NCBI GenBank assembly: GCA_030642995.1
Contig: DAOWMR010000060.1
Span: forward strand, 1-10,630
DNA: 10,630 bases
From: Spirochaetales bacterium
Lineage (GTDB): Bacteria; Spirochaetota; Spirochaetia; DSM-27196; SLST01
Direction: 5' to 3'
This document shows, in pieces, positions 7,793-10,630 of the stretch. Each line of letters starts with the position of its first letter. Position 1 is the stretch's first letter. The position numbers were made by a program, and so were the translations under genes. Below the pieces are notes generated by a model that saw nothing but the letters and a program-made list of their open reading frames with translations, searched no databases and was not told where the DNA came from.

Positions 7793-9337
7793 CTATTCGA
7801 CTATCTCCCCGCGAAACACCCGTTTCACCATTTCCGCCTGGCTGTCCTGCCTGGCGCCGGCGGCAACATCCTCATCCGTCGGAGCTTCCGACCTCACGAT
7901 AATCCGCACGAGCACCGGCCGGCCGATTATGTCCGCAACTACCGTGCGAATCGTCTCCTCTTCGCCACGCGCCGCGTTGGCCGGGTACTCACTGTCAAAG
8001 ACTATTGCAAGTTCGGTGTCACCGATGTTCCATTCCACCGCTTTCTCAAGGGCGCTCGCGAGTGCAAGTTTGGTATGTCTGATTTTGTCGAGAACACCCG
8101 AGACCTGAACCGGAGTGAGCTCACTCATTTCGCGAACCGCCGTCTCGTTTTGCGTGCTCGGCGCGTGTGTTGCCGCCGGGCGACCGGCGTCGTCATTCGT
8201 CATCGATTCCCGAATGTCCTGGATCGACTGAAGGACTTCCTGCGGGGTGACGAAGTCGCGAAGGGACGCAAGCCTGCTCACAGCAAGGTCCAGGTCAAAC
8301 CGAGGGTTCAGGCTGTACCGGATAACCCGATAGAGTCCAAGAAGCAACTCCAGCGCGCGTTCCGCCTGGGTGTCCGAGAGCGTGTGGATCAGCTTGCCGG
8401 AGAACTGGTCCGGCGCAAGACCGAGGATCGTCTCCTTGTGGACGCCCTTTCTGACAAAGAGAACGCCGCGGAAATACTCGGCCAGATCAATAACGAATTG
8501 TTCAACGGAAACGCCGCGGGAAAGGGTCATGGTCGTGAGTTCGATGAGACGCTGTCCGTCGCCGTCGGCGATCGCCTCAGCGATGTCGTTGAGATTGTCC
8601 ATGCCGATCAGACCAAGTTTGTCGCGGATCTTCTCGAGAGTGATGTGTCCTTCCGAGAAGCTGGCGATCTGATCAAAGAGGGTGTAGGCATCCCGCAACG
8701 ATCCGGTGCCTTCTTTCGCAATCCAGAAGATCGCCCCGTCGTCGGCGGTGATTTCAAGGTCCGCGGCGGCTTCCTTGACCATTTCCGCTATCAAATCAGT
8801 GGGGATGAGTCGGAAATTGAACTGTTGGCACCGCGAACGAATCGTGGCCGGGACTTTGTGGATCTCGGTGGTGGCAAAAATGAACACGATATATGGCGGC
8901 GGTTCTTCAATTGTTTTCAACAGCGCGTTGAATGCACTGTTTGACAGCATGTGGACTTCGTCGATGATATAGATCTTGTATCGCGCGGTGGTTGGAGCAA
9001 AAAGGACCTCGTCCTTGATCTCCCGAATGTCGTTGACCGAGGTGTTCGAGGCGCCGTCAATTTCAATGACATCGATTGCGGTCCCACGGGCAATCTCGTC
9101 GGACCCGTCGTAGTCCTCGCACGGCTCAGGCGTCGGGCCGGCCGGGCAGTTCAGCGCCCGCGCCAGAATCCGTGCCGCGGAGGTTTTTCCGGTACCGCGT
9201 GGGCCTGCAAAGAGATAGGCATGAGCAATTCGTCCTGCTTGCAGGCTGTTTCGGAGGCTCGCAACAACAAACTCCTGCCCCACCAGACCATCGAGGCTGC
9301 GGGGACGCTTCCGGTTTGCTGTTACTTCATATTCCAT
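7793..9337 (-). CDS. dnaX: DNA polymerase III gamma/tau subunit (clamp loader ATPase)
   Basis: DnaX is the ATPase of the clamp loader that places the beta sliding clamp on primed DNA. In the 514-residue product, an AAA+ module carries the Walker A GPRGTGKT (45-52), Walker B IYIIDEVHM (122-130), sensor 1 FATTE (154-158), arginine finger SRC (168-170) and sensor 2 GSLRDA. The oligomerisation domain follows, then a linker near residues 370-395 (TNDDAGRPAATHAPSTQNE) and a C-terminal tau-like domain. The zinc module is altered: C64 and C73 are present, but the residues at 76 and 79 are Tyr and Ser. ATG 9337 is preceded by AGAGG at 9 bases spacing. I see no obvious slippery-site evidence for a programmed frameshift. 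The gene lies 22 bases past the SRP RNA terminator. Confidence 0.97.
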   Translation of the reverse strand: MEYEVTANRKRPRSLDGLVGQEFVVASLRNSLQAGRIAHAYLFAGPRGTGKTSAARILARALNCPAGPTPEPCEDYDGSDEIARGTAIDVIEIDGASNTSVNDIREIKDEVLFAPTTARYKIYIIDEVHMLSNSAFNALLKTIEEPPPYIVFIFATTEIHKVPATIRSRCQQFNFRLIPTDLIAEMVKEAAADLEITADDGAIFWIAKEGTGSLRDAYTLFDQIASFSEGHITLEKIRDKLGLIGMDNLNDIAEAIADGDGQRLIELTTMTLSRGVSVEQFVIDLAEYFRGVLFVRKGVHKETILGLAPDQFSGKLIHTLSDTQAERALELLLGLYRVIRYSLNPRFDLDLAVSRLASLRDFVTPQEVLQSIQDIRESMTNDDAGRPAATHAPSTQNETAVREMSELTPVQVSGVLDKIRHTKLALASALEKAVEWNIGDTELAIVFDSEYPANAARGEEETIRTVVADIIGRPVLVRIIVRSEAPTDEDVAAGARQDSQAEMVKRVFRGEIVE

Positions 9338-9359
9338 TCTCTGCAGCCTCTGTAGAGTG

Positions 9360-9384
9360 AAAAAGGCCTCTCCAGCTCAAGCCA
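9360..9384 (-). terminator. Rho-independent terminator after SRP RNA
   Basis: On the minus strand a 5-base-pair stem, GGCTT (9384-9380) with AGGCC (9370-9366), closes a 9-base loop and is followed by six T residues (9365-9360). The stem is short, so termination may be partial. That would let polymerase read through into dnaX, for which I see no separate promoter. Confidence 0.6.
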
Positions 9385-9387
9385 AGC

Positions 9388-9476
9388 ATTCCGCGGCGCC
9401 CTGACCGGTCACCTACCGCTGCTTCCTTCCGGATCTGACGGGGTTCGGCGATAATCAGTCGCACGGGGCCTGACCG
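9388..9476 (-). ncRNA. ffs: Small bacterial signal recognition particle RNA (4.5S type)
   Basis: The minus strand holds the hallmark SRP domain IV hairpin: a GTCAG, ATCC stem, GGAA tetraloop and GGAAGCAGC return strand around 9420-9441. This is the site bound by the Ffh M domain. The flanks can fold into the long rod of the small bacterial type, for example CTGA near 9457 with TCAG near 9404 and the adjoining GCG/CGC. The ends given are estimates. One base in the highly conserved protein-binding loop differs from the usual CAGGUCC (here CAGAUCC, A at 9435). Its place between a serine tRNA and dnaX matches the gene order known from Bacillus. Confidence 0.9.
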
Positions 9477-9495
9477 TCAACGCTGAAGAGGCGAC

Positions 9496-9582
9496 GGAGA
9501 GAGTGGGATTCGAACCCACGGTACCCTTTAGAGGTACACACGCTTTCCAAGCGTGCACCTTAAGCCGCTCGGTCATCTCTCC
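9496..9582 (-). tRNA. tRNA-Ser (anticodon GGA)
   Basis: This 87-base cloverleaf has a 7-base-pair acceptor stem GGAGAGA/TCTCTCC and an anticodon stem CACGC/GCGTG around loop TTGGAAA, giving anticodon GGA (reads UCC and UCU). It has a long class II variable arm (GTACCTC...GGGTAC) and T arm GTGGG-TTCGAAT-CCCAC. The discriminator base is G and no CCA is encoded, so the 3' end needs CCA-adding enzyme. It lies 19 bases or so upstream of SRP RNA and is probably in the same transcript. Confidence 0.96.
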
Positions 9583-9609
9583 CATCACGTTTCGTGCGCG
9601 CCGTCATGA

Positions 9610-9698
<89 letters not shown>

Positions 9699-9712
9699 GT
9701 AGTGGAGATCAA

Positions 9713-9741
9713 AGTCTACTGAAACGGCCTCACGTTTTCAA
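9713..9741 (-). promoter_or_regulatory. Sigma-70-type promoter of the tRNA-Ser/SRP RNA operon
   Basis: On the minus strand TTGAAA (9741-9736) is followed by exactly 17 bases and TAGACT (9718-9713). The start of transcription would fall near 9706, about 8 bases before the mature 5' end of tRNA-Ser(CGA). This is the best promoter visible in the window. It may also supply dnaX-ybaB-recR by read-through of the terminator at 9360-9384. Confidence 0.7.
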
Positions 9742-9751
9742 CAAGATGGGG

Positions 9752-9772
9752 TACACTGAAGCGCGAGAGGAG
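9752..9772 (+). promoter_or_regulatory. Candidate -10 box and ribosome-binding site of the ASCH gene
   Basis: A TACACT hexamer (9752-9757) is a plausible -10 element, but the -35 position holds no good match. The strong GAGAGGAG Shine-Dalgarno sequence (9765-9772) lies 5 bases before the ATG at 9778 and firmly fixes the start codon. The promoter region overlaps that of the divergent tRNA/SRP operon. Confidence 0.45.
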
Positions 9773-9777
9773 TTCCC

Positions 9778-10332
9778 ATGGAAGTCAGCTGTCTGTCCGT
9801 ACCCAATCCACTGTCTTACCTGATCTGTTCCGGCATCAAGGACGTTGAGAACCGCGGCTTCGGGACCGACTATCGGGGACCGCTCTACATCCATTCCTCC
9901 GGAAGATGCTCGCTTCGCGGCATGCCCCCGCTGGATGATTACCCGGTCCCCGTGATTCACGAGTTCAACGAGTTGCTGAGTTCCATTCAGGAAATGGACA
10001 GGAACAGTCGGTTCATTGGAATTGCCGACGCCGGAGTCCAAATAGTCCTGAAGAACGAGGAGGCACAGTCGGAGCGGGCGGTTAACGAGTATGCGCTGCT
10101 CAGCGATGTCTACAGCCGACATCGGAAAGACCCCCGAGCGCCGTTCTTCCTGGTCAATGCCATCATCGGCAGAGTCACGCTCCTGGACGTGAAACACAAC
10201 GCAAAATCGAACTGGGCCGAGGAAGGCTACCACCACTGGATCCTGGGCGATGCGGTTCTCTTCTCAGAACCAATTACCGGCATTCGGACCACGCGGTCCG
10301 GACTCTGGAAGTACGAACTACCGGACCGATAG
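9778..10332 (+). CDS. ASCH-domain (PUA-like) protein
   Basis: The 184-residue protein has the ASCH signature: SVPNPLSYLICSGIKDVENR (7-26) carries the GxKxxExR motif (G19, K21, E24, R26), followed by YRGPLYIHSSG (32-42), the strand NAIIGRVTLLDV (127-138), and the closing part WILGDAVLFSEPI (154-166) to GLWKYELP (175-182). A stretch of about 75 residues (48-122), longer than in minimal ASCH proteins, separates the two halves. ASCH domains are PUA-related and thought to bind RNA or nucleobases, and E. coli YqfB is an N4-acetylcytidine amidohydrolase. No activity can be assigned here. A strong Shine-Dalgarno sequence supports the start. It is a single gene on the opposite strand to the tRNA clusters on both sides, with no signal peptide or membrane segment. 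Confidence 0.85.
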   Translation: MEVSCLSVPNPLSYLICSGIKDVENRGFGTDYRGPLYIHSSGRCSLRGMPPLDDYPVPVIHEFNELLSSIQEMDRNSRFIGIADAGVQIVLKNEEAQSERAVNEYALLSDVYSRHRKDPRAPFFLVNAIIGRVTLLDVKHNAKSNWAEEGYHHWILGDAVLFSEPITGIRTTRSGLWKYELPDR

Positions 10333-10344
10333 ACTGCGAATGCA

Positions 10345-10376
10345 CAAAAAGGGCGACAGAGTCAAACCCTGTCGCC
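10345..10376 (-). terminator. Rho-independent terminator of the tRNA cluster
   Basis: On the minus strand an 8-base-pair perfect stem GGCGACAG (10376-10369) pairs with CTGTCGCC (10359-10352) around a 9-base loop, then a C and a five-T run (10350-10346). It ends transcription of the tRNA-Ser/tRNA-Arg cluster. In the plus direction only two T residues follow the stem, so it would be a weak terminator for the ASCH gene that ends at 10332. Confidence 0.85.
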
Positions 10377-10380
10377 TTCG

Positions 10381-10454
10381 CGTGCCCAAGAGGACTCGAA
10401 CCTCCGGCCTTTAGGTCCGCAACCTAACGCTCTATCCAGCTGAGCTATGGGCAC
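10381..10454 (-). tRNA. tRNA-Arg (anticodon GCG)
   Basis: This 74-base cloverleaf has acceptor stem GTGCCCA/TGGGCAC, D arm GCTCAGCTGGATAGAGC, anticodon stem TTAGG/CCTAA around loop TTGCGGA and T arm GGAGG-TTCGAGT-CCTCT. The anticodon is GCG (complement of 10418-10420), reading CGC and CGU for arginine. Most bacteria use an ACG tRNA converted to inosine by TadA for this box, so GCG is unusual. The discriminator is G and no CCA is encoded. It is the last gene of its cluster, followed directly by the terminator. Confidence 0.95.
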
Positions 10455-10481
10455 TGGTGACGCCCACGTCACATGAACGCT

Positions 10482-10570
<89 letters not shown>

Positions 10571-10593
10571 AGTGCTACTGCCGTTTCCTTTCG

Positions 10594-10630
10594 CGGAGAG
10601 AGTGGGATTCGAACCCACGGAACCTTGCGG
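10594..10630 (-). tRNA. Partial tRNA, probably a serine tRNA (5' part outside window)
   Basis: The visible 3' part has the acceptor strand TCTCTCC, discriminator G, T arm GTGGG-TTCGAAT-CCCAC, and the end of what looks like a long variable arm (CCGCAAGGTTCC). This matches the three complete serine tRNAs nearby. The anticodon is outside the window. UGA would complete the serine set, but this is inference. Confidence 0.8.

Noticed and set aside
7595..8944. Long plus-strand frame of 449 codons opposite dnaX, and similar long frames opposite the activase (for example 3342-4322)
   Set aside because: These are shadows on the antisense strand of well-supported genes, caused by GC-rich codon use. They show no recognisable domains.
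9730..10236. Minus-strand frame of 168 codons opposite the ASCH gene
   Set aside because: The plus-strand frame has a strong Shine-Dalgarno sequence and ASCH motifs; the opposite frame has neither.

Overview
The window looks like ordinary chromosomal core from a GC-rich, probably anaerobic bacterium. The DnaX core sequence, the YbaB sequence and the large acyl-CoA dehydratase-activase-type protein remind me of spirochaetes (Spirochaetota). That placement is recalled similarity, not a search result, and should be treated as tentative. I see no phage, IS element, CRISPR array or obvious island.

Layout. (1) Positions 1-6242, minus strand: a three-gene set transcribed from 6242 downwards. It comprises a 1404-residue fused 2-hydroxyacyl-CoA dehydratase activase-like iron-sulfur protein, a secreted endonuclease/exonuclease/phosphatase-fold protein with an eroded active site, and lipoate-protein ligase A, which is cut by the window edge. 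The last two are only 2 bases apart. (2) 6259-6846, plus strand: peptidyl-tRNA hydrolase, starting only 16 bases from the divergent activase gene. (3) 6855-9698, minus strand: a classic housekeeping block read from 9698 downwards as tRNA-Ser(CGA), tRNA-Ser(GGA), SRP RNA, terminator, dnaX, ybaB, recR. The order SRP RNA-dnaX-ybaB-recR behind a serine tRNA is also found in Bacillus subtilis. A good sigma-70-type promoter (TTGAAA, 17 bases, TAGACT) precedes the tRNAs. (4) 9778-10332, plus strand: a lone ASCH-domain protein lying between two tRNA clusters. (5) 10345-10630, minus strand: tRNA-Arg with anticodon GCG, tRNA-Ser(GCT) and the 3' part of a further serine-type tRNA, ending in a rho-independent terminator.

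How the parts fit: the right half serves translation and replication. tRNAs, SRP RNA and Pth act in protein synthesis and membrane targeting; DnaX is the polymerase III clamp-loader subunit; YbaB and RecR act on the nucleoid and in recombinational repair. The left half points to anaerobic metabolism, with lipoylation of 2-oxoacid dehydrogenase or glycine-cleavage proteins and an ATP-driven iron-sulfur reductase whose substrate is unknown.

I did not find a convincing undescribed system. The points most worth checking are the loss of two of four zinc ligands in DnaX, the tRNA-Arg with a GCG anticodon, the substitution in the protein-binding loop of SRP RNA, the possible pseudoenzyme next to lplA, and the very tight divergent activase/pth start region.
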